A stretch of DNA of 64,000 nucleotides, from the NCBI GenBank assembly GCA_017983495.1, contig JAGOBH010000001.1, forward strand, positions 372,001 to 436,000, written 5' to 3'. The DNA is from Pyrinomonadaceae bacterium (lineage in GTDB: Bacteria > Acidobacteriota > Blastocatellia > Pyrinomonadales > Pyrinomonadaceae). The position numbers were made by a program, and so were the translations under genes. Shown one piece after another: positions 25,740-35,100 of this stretch; within the stretch, counting starts at the first letter, position 1, and each line of letters starts with the position of its first letter. A model generated the notes under the pieces. The model searched no databases. It worked only from the letters and a program-made list of their open reading frames with translations, and was not told the DNA's origin.

Positions 25740-25769
25740 ACTGACCACTGACCACTGACAACCGACCAC
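25740..25769. repeat. Seven-base tandem repeat (CTGACCA-like)
   Basis: About four units with period 7 (CTGACCA, CTGACCA, CTGACAA, CCGACCA) fill the space between the dprA start and the 3' end of the tRNA-Sec gene. Function unknown; probably replication slippage. Confidence 0.6.
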
Positions 25770-25776
25770 TATTTTG

Positions 25777-25874
25777 TGGCGGAGGCGTGTGGGAGTCGAA
25801 CCCACTTGAGAATACTCTCGCACCCTCACAACGGTTTTGAAGACCGCGCCCATCACCGGACAAGTTGCGCCTCC
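25777..25874 (-). tRNA. selC: tRNA-Sec (selenocysteine, anticodon TCA)
   Basis: On the minus strand a 98-base tRNA begins GGAGGCGC and ends with discriminator G and encoded CCA. The anticodon loop CTTCAAA places TCA (complement of bases 25838-25840), which reads UGA. The T arm is GTGGG-TTCGACT-CCCAC, and a long variable arm separates the anticodon and T arms. The CCGGTGATGG segment and overall layout align closely with the E. coli selC product; the eighth acceptor position is a C-A mismatch. It implies selenocysteine insertion; selA, selB and selD are not in the window and no Sec-encoding gene was found next to it. Confidence 0.93.
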
Positions 25875-25883
25875 GAATGTTCT

Positions 25884-27017
25884 TTAACTTATCAATAACA
25901 TAGTAACCAACGTCGCCCGGTTTGTTATATCGCTCACCAAAATATGCTCATCGAGCCGGTGGGCTCCGCTGCCCGCGATTCCCAAACCATCCAAAACCGG
26001 AACGCCGAGAGCGGCGACAAAATTGCCGTCGGACGCACCGCCGACCTGGGTTTCGCCGACCTCGTAGCCGAAACTCGCACCGAGCGAGCGGGCGGTTTCG
26101 AATAACGCGGCGACGGCTGCGGTTCGTTCGAGCGGCGGGCGGTTGACGGCTCCGATCATTTCGAGAGAGACGCGTTCGTCGATCGAGCGTATCGAATGCA
26201 ACGCCGCATCGACGCGCTCGCCTTCGCTCATTTTGCTGAACCTGACGTCGATCTCACATTCGGCGTGTTCGGGTATGACGTTTGAGGTCGTGCCGCCTTT
26301 GATCGTGCAGACGTTGACGGTCGTGCCGAGATCGGCGTTTTGGATAGCGTGGATCGCGTCTATATGACGAGCGATCTCGGCGACGGCATTTGCTCCTTTC
26401 TCGGGTTCGAGTCCCGCGTGTGCCGGTATGCCGCGAGCCCGCAGCGTGTATTGACCGGTTCCTTTGCGGCCGGATTTGATCCTGCCTTCGGCAGACGGTT
26501 CGAATACGAGACACCGCTCCGCCCCGCGAGCTTCTCGTTCGACAAACTCACGGCCCGTGTGGCTGCCGACCTCTTCGTCGCACGAGAGCAGTATCGTGAT
26601 CGGCGATCTCGGCCGCACGCCATTGACGGCACAAAACCGCAACGCCTCGAACATCAGCACGATGTTCGCCTTCATATCAAAAATGCCGCAGCCGTAAAAT
26701 TTGTCGCCTTCGATCCGCGTCGGATTTTGCAGGTGCGTGCCGACCGGATGGACCGTGTCCGTGTGGCCAAGGATGAACGTGTGCGGTTCTGCGGACGGAA
26801 ATGCCCTGATGATCAGGTGTTCGCCGTCGTCAACCTTGATACGCTCGAATGCTGCCTCAATCCCGGCTGAACGCATCTTGGCCTCGACCCAATCGACCAC
26901 CTCGCGGCTGCGGACCGCATCGTGGGACGGCGATTCGATATCGACTATCTCACGGATCGCATCGACAATTGCCGATTGGCGCGTCCGAAAATATTGGAGT
27001 GTCTCGTGTGGTGTCAT
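25884..27017 (-). CDS. M20-family metallopeptidase (carboxypeptidase G2-like)
   Basis: A 377-residue cytosolic di-zinc peptidase. Metal ligands and catalytic residues are visible: 'ILGHTDTVHPVG' (His85, with Asp87 supporting), 'GIFDMKAN' (bridging Asp114), 'SCDEEVGSHTG' (Glu148/Glu149) and 'GSGAHRLDEH' near the C-terminus. A lid/dimerisation domain fills about 185-295. The group includes glutamate carboxypeptidase and related acyl-amino-acid hydrolases, so it likely trims peptides or N-acyl amino acids. No signal peptide. It lies ten bases upstream of the tRNA-Sec, on the same strand. Confidence 0.87.
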   Translation of the reverse strand: MTPHETLQYFRTRQSAIVDAIREIVDIESPSHDAVRSREVVDWVEAKMRSAGIEAAFERIKVDDGEHLIIRAFPSAEPHTFILGHTDTVHPVGTHLQNPTRIEGDKFYGCGIFDMKANIVLMFEALRFCAVNGVRPRSPITILLSCDEEVGSHTGREFVEREARGAERCLVFEPSAEGRIKSGRKGTGQYTLRARGIPAHAGLEPEKGANAVAEIARHIDAIHAIQNADLGTTVNVCTIKGGTTSNVIPEHAECEIDVRFSKMSEGERVDAALHSIRSIDERVSLEMIGAVNRPPLERTAAVAALFETARSLGASFGYEVGETQVGGASDGNFVAALGVPVLDGLGIAGSGAHRLDEHILVSDITNRATLVTMLLIS

Positions 27018-27029
27018 TTGTTAGGGAGC

Positions 27030-28241
27030 CTAGAAATTTACGTCTGTAATTTTATTATCAGCAGCGTATTTCCGTGCCTCGGCCTCGGTCTTAAAGGTTT
27101 TGATCACATCGTATTCCTTCATCACCATGTTGCCGTTGATAAAAAAGCTGTACATCGGCCGCGACGCGACCTGCGTCGGACAGAGATCGAGCAACGCGAT
27201 CTCAAGCGTCTGCTTTACCGAGCTTGTCTTGGTGATCGGGTACATCACCTTTCGGATGATCTTACACGGTATCGCGTCACTTGCGGCAGCGGCCTTTTTC
27301 GACCCGAAAACTTCGTTAAACAGGTCGCCTATCCGGTAACCCGCGAGAGCCAATCGCTCCTGGGCGATCTCGAGAGCTTTCTTCTTATATTTTTCCGAGG
27401 GCGACTGGAAAAATTCGACACCCCAATATACCTCTGTGGTCGCAAATTTAACACTTTCTTTCTTCCACGCCTCAAAATCTCCGGGCAGCATCCTGTCCTT
27501 GAATTTCTCCGCCGGGAAAAGACGCATTATGTCCTGAGCGATCGGGTCGATGTAGTCGGCATCGCATTTATCGTTGTTTGGAATATTGCGGCCGATGATC
27601 GAATCCCAAAACCAATGCAGGTTCTCCTGCTTGTCACGAGGTGTACCTTTGGGCGTCAGCAGGAAGCTGTTGCCGCCACGGTCGCCATCAGGCGTGCTCG
27701 GGGCGACCTTGCCCGATGCATGCAGCGGCTGATGCATATCGCCGATGAGGTGTTCAAGCCAGGCGATCGCCACGGCTTTTTCGGCGTCGGGTGCCGAGCC
27801 GCGTATCAAGGTCGAAAATTCGGCGATCTTATCCATCGCAAAGCCGGTCTTCGGCATATTGTCGATCATCACGACGCCGCCGTTCTCAAACTTCCAGAAC
27901 GTATTGTTGTAATGCCAGTCACCGCGATCGTAATTTTTTGCCCTGACCGGAAATGCTTTATCGCGAATAATATCGGCCCATGTCGCCATCAGCATAAAGT
28001 ACTCACGTTTTCGCGACTCCTCGCTCCGCGATCCGTAGGGCAGATAAAAAGTCGAAATGTCAGAGTCCTCAGGAGCTGAGAGCAGGATCTTGACTACCTT
28101 TTCGCGGACCTCCGGCGTCATTCGCTGCCAGGCGATATATGCTGTGATCTTATGCCCGGTCTCGTCCCAACCGAACGCGGAACCCGCAATTCCGGCTACT
28201 AACAACATCAATACCGCGACCCGCATAAATTTCATCAACAT
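27030..28241 (-). CDS. Secreted S1/P1-family nuclease
   Basis: A 403-residue zinc-dependent nuclease/phospholipase-C-fold enzyme. AGGAG precedes the ATG by eight bases. The signal peptide ends at SAFG, leaving Trp25 as the mature N-terminus; in this family the terminal Trp amide and side residues coordinate zinc. 'GWDETGHKITAYIA' (His30), 'YFMLMATWADIIRD', 'WLEHLIGDMHQPLHA' and 'NLHWFWDS' carry the conserved His/Asp ligands. It would cleave single-stranded DNA or RNA outside the cytoplasm for nucleotide scavenging. The C-terminal 100 residues ('FFINGNMVMKEYDVIKTFKT') are an extra domain. Confidence 0.88.
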   Translation of the reverse strand: MLMKFMRVAVLMLLVAGIAGSAFGWDETGHKITAYIAWQRMTPEVREKVVKILLSAPEDSDISTFYLPYGSRSEESRKREYFMLMATWADIIRDKAFPVRAKNYDRGDWHYNNTFWKFENGGVVMIDNMPKTGFAMDKIAEFSTLIRGSAPDAEKAVAIAWLEHLIGDMHQPLHASGKVAPSTPDGDRGGNSFLLTPKGTPRDKQENLHWFWDSIIGRNIPNNDKCDADYIDPIAQDIMRLFPAEKFKDRMLPGDFEAWKKESVKFATTEVYWGVEFFQSPSEKYKKKALEIAQERLALAGYRIGDLFNEVFGSKKAAAASDAIPCKIIRKVMYPITKTSSVKQTLEIALLDLCPTQVASRPMYSFFINGNMVMKEYDVIKTFKTEAEARKYAADNKITDVNF

Positions 28242-28440
28242 TTAATAAATCTCCTGAATCTTTTCCGTCGATTCTATCGAAATAACGTGATAAGCGAAAG
28301 CCGGTCGTAAGCAGTAAAGAATGTGTCAAACCTTTTTTGCGGTGAGATCATCTTAACTTGTGCAAAACCTCTCCGCCGGAACGTTCTAAATTAGGGAGTT
28401 GAGGGCGTCTGAAAGGTACGCTGGAAATAAATAGAGAGTT

Positions 28441-28710
28441 ATGCAATCAGTATTGGAACAAAACATGATCGCCGAGCGTGTTATAGAAAGGACGGAAGGT
28501 TCATTCGGATCGAAGATCGGATTGTTCGGCAAGATATTCGGTTGCTGGCATAAAGAGTTAAGCCGCCCGTTTACCAGTAAGAAAGGTTCGTATCGTGCAT
28601 GCCTAGACTGCGGTGCACGAAAGGAGTTTGACACTAAAAGTTTTAAGACATTGGGGACGTTCTACTATCCCCCGTCGGTGGCGTTCGACCGTAACAGAGC
28701 GAATTCATAA
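28441..28710 (+). CDS. Small zinc-ribbon-like hypothetical protein
   Basis: An 89-residue soluble protein of unknown function. The pattern 'GCWHKELSRPF' then 'YRACLDCGARKEFD' gives Cys-x-His ... Cys-x2-Cys, consistent with one structural zinc site. An alternative start at 28465 (second Met) would drop eight residues; neither has a strong ribosome binding site. It stands alone between the divergent nuclease gene and a convergent SH3-type gene, and a hairpin terminator follows. Proteins of this look recur in soil bacteria, but I know no role. Confidence 0.65.
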   Translation: MQSVLEQNMIAERVIERTEGSFGSKIGLFGKIFGCWHKELSRPFTSKKGSYRACLDCGARKEFDTKSFKTLGTFYYPPSVAFDRNRANS

Positions 28711-28744
28711 TTCCTGTCAATTATACCTACCAATCAAACCTACC

Positions 28745-28773
28745 GGGGACGGGCTTACACAAAAGCCCGTCCT
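28745..28773. terminator. Hairpin terminator between convergent genes
   Basis: GGACGGGCTT (28747-28756) pairs with AAGCCCGTCC (28763-28772) around a 6-base loop, followed by TCTTT on the plus strand. It separates the plus-strand zinc-ribbon gene from the minus-strand SH3-domain gene. Confidence 0.75.
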
Positions 28774-28781
28774 CTTTCACT

Positions 28782-29513
28782 TTAGTAGGTCAGGAACGCA
28801 TCAAAGACCCAGCCTGAATATCCGTTATAACTTGCCTGACACCAGCGTCCGCTCCGGCTAACGGGGCGAACAACCGGCCCGCAGGCTCCGATCGAAACGG
28901 TCGCACCGTGCGGAATTTTCAATATACGTGTTCCGGCCTCGCTGTTCGGCAGCGACCGAAGAGCCAGAAAGCCGTCCGCCGGTGAATTCGCTCGAGCGGT
29001 TCTCAGCGTGGTTGGCGGGCTTGGCATTACAAGCGGCGGCGTTGCGGCCGTCTTGTTCGCGATCTTCTGCTCGTTCAGCCGCTTTTCGAGATTGGCGATC
29101 TGGTCGCGAAGTTCGTCGGTGTTGTCCGGTGTTGCGGTTGCAGTCGGCGTTGGTGTTCCCTTGTTGCTAACCACAGGTTCGGCGGTTCTGGTGTCTTTAT
29201 TAAAGTAGATCAGAGCGCCAGCACCGCCAATCGCGAGAAGGGCCATAATTCCCAACAAACCAACAACGAGCACGATCTTCAACGTATTCGCACCCTTTGC
29301 AGGTGCGGCAGACGGCTGAACGTAGCTCGGCGGCGGTGCGGTCTGCGGTATTTCGACCCGCATCTGGCCGCCCTTCGCGTATGGTGCAGTTTGACCGGCT
29401 GAATGGATGACGGTGACCTGTTCCCCGACACTTTCGAGCACTGATCCATCCGTCAAACAAAACCTTAGAGAGTCGTCAGTATAGGTCGTCCCGCATTTAG
29501 GGCATTGATGCAT
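28782..29513 (-). CDS. Zinc-ribbon, single-TM, SH3-domain protein
   Basis: A 243-residue protein of a modular type frequent in Acidobacteriota: an N-terminal half-zinc-ribbon ('HQCPKCGTTYTDDSLRFCLTDG', Cys4, Cys7 and Cys19), a Pro-rich linker (about 50-75), one transmembrane helix (about 78-104), a Thr/Pro-rich stretch, a short coiled coil (about 131-150) and a C-terminal bacterial SH3-like domain ('GFLALRSLPNSEAGTRILKIPHG ... GWVFDAFLTY'). The SH3 part would face the periplasm and could bind peptidoglycan or peptides. Function unknown. Confidence 0.75.
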   Translation of the reverse strand: MHQCPKCGTTYTDDSLRFCLTDGSVLESVGEQVTVIHSAGQTAPYAKGGQMRVEIPQTAPPPSYVQPSAAPAKGANTLKIVLVVGLLGIMALLAIGGAGALIYFNKDTRTAEPVVSNKGTPTPTATATPDNTDELRDQIANLEKRLNEQKIANKTAATPPLVMPSPPTTLRTARANSPADGFLALRSLPNSEAGTRILKIPHGATVSIGACGPVVRPVSRSGRWCQASYNGYSGWVFDAFLTY

Positions 29514-29621
29514 AGAACCTTCCTTTGAGATCGGCTCGGAAACCCGATGTCAATCGCCTGATAATATTTTACACCCGTTACGGAAATTCCATAGTGATCA
29601 ACGCCTTGGCTAAAAAAAGTC

Positions 29622-29650
29622 TTGGCAAGCCGCCCATAATCAGTTAAAGT
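29622..29650 (+). promoter_or_regulatory. Candidate sigma-70-type promoter for the SRPBCC-DoxX pair
   Basis: TTGGCA (29622-29627) and TAAAGT (29645-29650) are separated by 17 bases, close to the TTGACA-N17-TATAAT pattern. A GGGAG ribosome binding site and the ATG at 29673 follow. Spacing is ideal but the -10 box is weak. Confidence 0.45.
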
Positions 29651-29672
29651 CGCTTTCTACGGGAGATAACTT

Positions 29673-30221
29673 ATGTTGAGAAAAGCAATACTCGCAATAT
29701 TGGCGGCCATCGTTATTGCGATTGCGGTAATTTGCATCGCGGCGGCGATGCAGCCGGCGGATTTTAAGATCACACGCTCGGTTACGATCAATGCTTCGGC
29801 GGATCGTGTCTTCGAACAGGTCAACGATTTCCATAAGTGGGACGCCTGGTCACCATGGGCGAAACTTGATCCGGCAATGAAGACAACATATTCCGGACCC
29901 TCAGCGGGCGTCGGTTCGTCGTACGCATGGGCTGGGAACAGCGATGTCGGCGAGGGTAAAATGACCATTTTGGAGAGTCGTCCACCCGAGCATATACGTA
30001 TCGAACTGGAATTCATATCGCCTTTTGCGGCAAAGAATATGACTGATTTTTCATTTAAACCCGACGGTGATAAGACCCATGTGACGTGGTCGATGGTGGG
30101 TACGAACAACTTTGTCGCAAAGATGTTCGGCCTCTTCATCAACATGGACAAACTCGTCGGCGGAGATTTTGAAAAGGGCCTTGCGCAGATGAAGACCGCA
30201 GTGGAAACTGCCGCCAAATAA
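29673..30221 (+). CDS. Membrane-anchored SRPBCC-family protein
   Basis: A 182-residue protein: an N-terminal hydrophobic helix (about 5-24) then a START-like domain ('ITRSVTINASADRVFEQVNDFHKWDAWSPWAKLD', 'GEGKMTILESRPPEHI', 'HVTWSMVGTN'). This is the 'polyketide cyclase/dehydrase' subgroup with an N-terminal anchor, commonly next to DoxX or regulator genes. It binds an unknown hydrophobic ligand. GGGAG lies about eight bases upstream of the ATG, and DoxX follows after 17 bases. Confidence 0.82.
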   Translation: MLRKAILAILAAIVIAIAVICIAAAMQPADFKITRSVTINASADRVFEQVNDFHKWDAWSPWAKLDPAMKTTYSGPSAGVGSSYAWAGNSDVGEGKMTILESRPPEHIRIELEFISPFAAKNMTDFSFKPDGDKTHVTWSMVGTNNFVAKMFGLFINMDKLVGGDFEKGLAQMKTAVETAAK

Positions 30222-30238
30222 TCAGATAAGGAGTCAAA

Positions 30239-30595
30239 ATGAATATCGTTCTTTGGATCGTTCAGGTCATACTCGCGTTACTGTTCTTCTTCGCAGGTGT
30301 TTCAAAATTCATTATGCCGGCTGAGGAAATGGTGAAAAATACACCGCCTTTCCTGCCGATCCCGTTTATTTACTTTATTGCTGTCTGCGAGATACTGGGT
30401 GGTCTGGGACTTGTGCTGCCCTGGGCACTAAAGATCAAACCGGGACTGACGCCGCTTGCGGCTTTTCTGCTGATGATCATCATGATCGGAGCCGTCGTGA
30501 TAACAGTTTTGGGCTCACCGGCGATGGCTGTCGTTCCTGCCGTAGTCGGCGCTCTTTGCCTGTTTGTCGCATGGGGCCGCAGGTCCGGTGCATAA
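30239..30595 (+). CDS. DoxX-family membrane protein
   Basis: A 118-residue protein with four predicted transmembrane helices. 'LALLFFFAGVSKFIMP' at the N-terminus and 'CEILGGLGLVLPW' in the middle are the DoxX/DoxD-like signature. DoxX proteins are small inner-membrane proteins, some linked to thiosulfate:quinone oxidoreduction or oxidative stress; most have no assigned reaction. AGGAG is five bases before the ATG. It is co-directional with the SRPBCC gene and probably in one transcript. Confidence 0.85.
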   Translation: MNIVLWIVQVILALLFFFAGVSKFIMPAEEMVKNTPPFLPIPFIYFIAVCEILGGLGLVLPWALKIKPGLTPLAAFLLMIIMIGAVVITVLGSPAMAVVPAVVGALCLFVAWGRRSGA

Positions 30596-30637
30596 ACAGG
30601 CCGCGTATTGTACTCTGTAGTCTGGAATTAACGGCAC

Positions 30638-32104
30638 ATGACAGAAAGTACTGACCCGGACGCAAATGACGTTCCCGGAGACGGTCCGGAACCTACCGAA
30701 ACCAAAAAGAGCTCGAAATACGACCGCTCGATCGTCGAAGGGCCGCTCGGTCGCGCCGTTTGGAAGATCGCCTGGCCCACAATGCTGACGAATGCGTTTG
30801 CGGGAATGCAGGGCATGGTCGATCACGTTCTGGTCGGAAATCTGGTCGGATACAAGGCAAATGCGGCGATCGGTGTCAGTTTTCAGTTATTCCTCGTCGT
30901 CATAGTTTTCATCTCATCGCTCTTTACCGGAATGGCGGTGCTTGTTGCGCGATTTGCGGGTGCCCACGACGAAGCCCGCGTCAATCGCACGGTCTATCAG
31001 GCGTTCCTGACCGCGGTATTTATCGCAGTCGGGATAATGGCACCGGTCGGGTATTTTGCTTCGCCGTATTTGCTCGATCTGGTCAACGCCGACCCCGGCG
31101 TCAAGGCCGAGGCCCTGCCTTTTATACGCGTTACGTTCGTATTCAGCATCGGTTTGCTCATCTATTTTATGACGAGCGGAGCTCTGCGCTCGGCCGGTGA
31201 TGCCCGCACGCCGATGGCTCTCGGCATCGCCATGACGCTGCTCAATCTCATTTTCAACCTGATCCTGATCCGCGGCCTCGGGCCTATACCCGCGTACGGC
31301 ACGATGGGTGCGGCGATGGGAACGAGCCTGGCGACCGGCATTGTCGGAGCTTATGCGATCTACAAGCTCTGGAGCGGCGGCTGGGTCGTCGGCTTTCCTC
31401 GCGGCCAAGGCTGGGGCCCGGACTGGAAGGTTATCAGGTCATTATTCAAATTCGGCCTGCCGGCCGGAATTCAGGGTATTGCGATGAATGTCGGCGGCGT
31501 ACTGATGCTGGCATTTATCGGCTCGCTGGCTGAGAGTGCGGCGGCGCAGGCGGCTTTTGCCGTCTCATACACACAGCTTTTCTCGCTTGTCACATGGACA
31601 TCGGTCGGACTGATGGGTGCGGCGGCGGCGGTCGTCGGTCAAAATATCGGTGCCGGCCACCCTGACCGTGCAAATAAGGCGGTCGGCGTCGCGGCCCGCT
31701 ACGGCATGGCCGGTTCGGCGGTGCTCGGCATCTTCTACTTTTTCCTGCCGCAGCAATTGCTTGCTTTGTTCGGCATGACCGACCCTGAGGCCGTGGCAAT
31801 CGGTGTTCAACTGCTGCGGGTGCTCGCCTTTTCGGGCCTGTTCATCTCGGTCGCATTGACCTATACCGGCGGCCTGCAGGGCAGCGGCGACACCAAGAGC
31901 CCGCTCTATATTTCAATAATCTCGCAGGTCGTTATCCCGCTCGGCATCTGCTTCCTGATCCGCGAGTTCAGTCATCTCGAACCGATCCACATATGGCTCG
32001 CGATCCTTGCCGGCCATGCTACGCGATGTGTGCTCAGCGTCGTTCGCTTTATGCAGGGCAAGTGGCGGAATATCACTGTCGATATCGAACACACTGTCGG
32101 CTAA
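30638..32104 (+). CDS. MATE-family multidrug/metabolite exporter
   Basis: A 488-residue transporter with a 45-residue hydrophilic N-terminus and twelve hydrophobic segments in two six-helix halves, as in NorM/DinF-type MATE proteins. 'GPLGRAVWKIAWPTMLTNAF', 'MGAAMGTSLATGIVGAYAIYKLW', 'VGQNIGAGHPDRANKAV' and 'YTGGLQGSGDTKSPLYISI' are family landmarks. It exports cationic drugs or metabolites using Na+ or H+ gradients; substrate unknown. No good ribosome binding site is visible. It is convergent with the large FG-GAP gene, with six bases between stops. Confidence 0.87.
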   Translation: MTESTDPDANDVPGDGPEPTETKKSSKYDRSIVEGPLGRAVWKIAWPTMLTNAFAGMQGMVDHVLVGNLVGYKANAAIGVSFQLFLVVIVFISSLFTGMAVLVARFAGAHDEARVNRTVYQAFLTAVFIAVGIMAPVGYFASPYLLDLVNADPGVKAEALPFIRVTFVFSIGLLIYFMTSGALRSAGDARTPMALGIAMTLLNLIFNLILIRGLGPIPAYGTMGAAMGTSLATGIVGAYAIYKLWSGGWVVGFPRGQGWGPDWKVIRSLFKFGLPAGIQGIAMNVGGVLMLAFIGSLAESAAAQAAFAVSYTQLFSLVTWTSVGLMGAAAAVVGQNIGAGHPDRANKAVGVAARYGMAGSAVLGIFYFFLPQQLLALFGMTDPEAVAIGVQLLRVLAFSGLFISVALTYTGGLQGSGDTKSPLYISIISQVVIPLGICFLIREFSHLEPIHIWLAILAGHATRCVLSVVRFMQGKWRNITVDIEHTVG

Positions 32105-32110
32105 AAGTCG

Positions 32111-35100
32111 TTACTGCCCGACAAATGCCGCCGGTACGACGAAGTCGCCGCTCGAGCCCCAAAAATCTGTCCCAACCGCACCATTCGATGAGTTGCGAAT
32201 GTACCAGACGCCCTGTCTGAACACCGCAACGTCTGCCTTGCCGTCGCCGTCATAATCGGCCGCGGCAGCTACATCACCGGCCGCGCCAAACTGGATAGCA
32301 CCGTAATTCGTCGCCGGATCGGTCGACGTGTACCAAGTACCCGTAGAAGGACGAAAAACAGCAATGTTGTCCCTACCGTCGCCGTCAAAATCTGCCGGGA
32401 TAGCGATGTCACCGCCGTTACCAAATTGCTGAACGAGAGCACTGCCGTCCCCGCTTTTGAGTACCGCCCAAAAACTCACCGATGCGGAGTTTGCTCCCGG
32501 ACGGTAAACCGCAAAATCCATACGGCCGTCGCCGTCAAAATCTCCGGAGAGCGGCTTGTCGGTCGCGAGGCCAAAGTTCACCGTCTGATAGGTCGAGGTC
32601 GCCGAGCGGTTAACATACCAGTTGCCCTCGGCCGGGCGATACACCGTCAGGTCGGCACGTCCGTCGCCGTCGACGTCGCCAGGCATAGGAATGTCGGTCG
32701 TGACGCCCCAGTTTTCGATCCGCACGGTATTGGTCTGGCTTTGGAAAACGTACCAGATGCCGCCTCGGTAAACCGAGAAATCCGTCTTGCGGTCGCCGTC
32801 GTAATCCGCGGGCGTGAGTTTGTCGGTCGAGATGCCAAATGCTACCGCCGAATACGACGCCGCTGTGCCCGAATTCAGGACCCACCAGACACCGCTCGAC
32901 GGCCTGAAAACCGAAAGGTCGGCCTTTCCGTCACCGTCAAAATCGAAGCGGCGGCCCGCGGCTCCGGCTTGATTGACGGTCAGCGTTTGGCCGCTGATCG
33001 AGACCGTCGTCGAACGGCCGCTCGACGACGGATTAGGCAGCACGTTGAATGTCACGGTCCCGTTACCGCTCTGCGTCGGCGAAGTGACCTGAACCCACGC
33101 GGCACTGCTTGACGCCAAATAGCTGCACGCTCCACCCGCAATGACCGCAACGTTTCCGCTGCCGCCCGCCGGGCCAAAATTGAGCGTCGTTTGCCCGATC
33201 GAGGTTGGGCATCCGGAGGTTTGCTGAACCTGAAATGTCCGCATAACGACACCGTTGGATACCTCGATCGAACCGGATCGTGGGCCGCCGAAGTTGGGTG
33301 ATACGGTGAACTGGACGCCCGCATCACCATTTCCGGACGCTGCTGACGTGACAGTCAGAAAGCTAGACGACGAAACCGCGGTCCAAGAGCATGCCGCCGG
33401 CATGCTGATCGCAAATGAACCGCTGCCGCCCGCCGCAGGGAATGATTGGGCAGTCGGGCTGAGTGCAAAATCACATGCGGTCGTCGAAGTGGTCAGTGCC
33501 AGATTCCAACCGCCGGCGATGCTGCCGACGTTATTTCCGGCATCATCGACGGCAAAGAGTTTCCATGTACCGTTCGGTGCGCTTCCATAGAAAGCCCCGA
33601 GAGTTGGGCCGGTTGGGGCAGATTGCGGCGCGGGTGCCGGAAACACATCGCCGGGTTCGAAATTGGTCGGTTTGAACGTGCCCGAGACAAGCTGGCCCGA
33701 ATCGGACAAACTGTTTACCGCCGCATCATCGAATGTCAGATTGAGATTGCCGGCCTCGTTCGCTCCGCCCGCATCGGATATCAGTACGACCTGCCTTCCA
33801 TTTGGCGCAACTAGCACAACGTCAACATCATCCGGTGACGTATGGCTGAAATTTGAGAGCGTAACGACCGCCTTGGTGACCGTTCCTAATAGTCCGGAAA
33901 TGAGCTTTTGCGACGGATACGGGTCGGCAGTACCAGTCGTCTGGAGACCGATGGCGTCCGGACTGCTTTGAACCGAAATACTCCAGCCGCCGGAAATACT
34001 GCCCGCATTCGAACCGTTATCGTCGACGAGATACAGCCGCCAGGCTCCGTTGGGCAATGCACCGCTAAATGCCGCCAGCATTCGCCCGATCGGCGGCCCG
34101 GCCGGTGCGGGTGCAGGATAGATGTCTCCTGTCTCAAAATCGGTCGGCTTATATGTGCCGCTCGTGATCGCTGTCGAGTCGGGCAAGGACGCCGCCGCCG
34201 TATCGTCAAAAACCAGATTCAGATTTGTGACAGCATTCGTGCCGCCGACATCCGACATCAACACGACCTTGTTACCGTTCGGCCCTTCGAGTACCAGGTC
34301 GACATCGTCCGGTGCCGTGTGTGTGAAGTTTGTCAGATTGACCTGAACGCCGCTGATCAGGCCGGTTTGGCCGGCGACCGTGATCTCTGACGGGTACGTC
34401 GACGCAGGGCCGCTAGCCGGGATCGTGATCGAGCTCGTATTCAGCCCGGAGATGGCATTTGTGATCTGGACGTTGTCGATCCGCCAGCCGTTTCCGCCTT
34501 CCATCGCGTCTGACCCAAAGCGCCATCGCAGCCGAATGCTCTGGTTCGAGGTGTTTGCCGGCAGGTTGACCTCGGTTGTCACATACGTGACCGAATCGCC
34601 GGTCCATGCTTGCCGGCCGTTGAGCGATCCGGAAACCAGCGGCGTGTCATAACCGCCCGAAACAAATGACCCGCCGGCAGTGATGATGTCAGTAAACGCC
34701 CCGGCACCTATGCTGATCTCGAGCACACCGCCATCAAACTCGTAATCGAGCTGATAACGCTGGCGAAAGATCAATTTGTGGCGAATATTGCCGAGAGCGA
34801 TGCTCGGCGTTGTCAGCGACGCGTCACCGCCCTGGAACGGGTCATTGGTAAAAACCGCGTTCGGCGAACTATCCGGGATCGTGTTGACGGTTGCAAACGG
34901 CAAGCTGGCCCCGCTGGAGGTCGTCGTCCATCCGGCGGGCAGATTTGGTGCGGTCACTGAGTCAAAGGATTCGTTAAAGATGACGACTGACGGCGAAAGG
35001 TCGTCCGCGCGTACGTCCTGTGCAAGAACCATCGGATGTGTCGGGTTCGAGCCGACCGAGACACACATTAATGCGAAGATCATCGCGATCGCTAATGTGA

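Noticed and set aside
25740..25769. CRISPR-like repeat next to the tRNA
   Set aside because: The period is 7 bases with no spacers; it is a simple tandem repeat.
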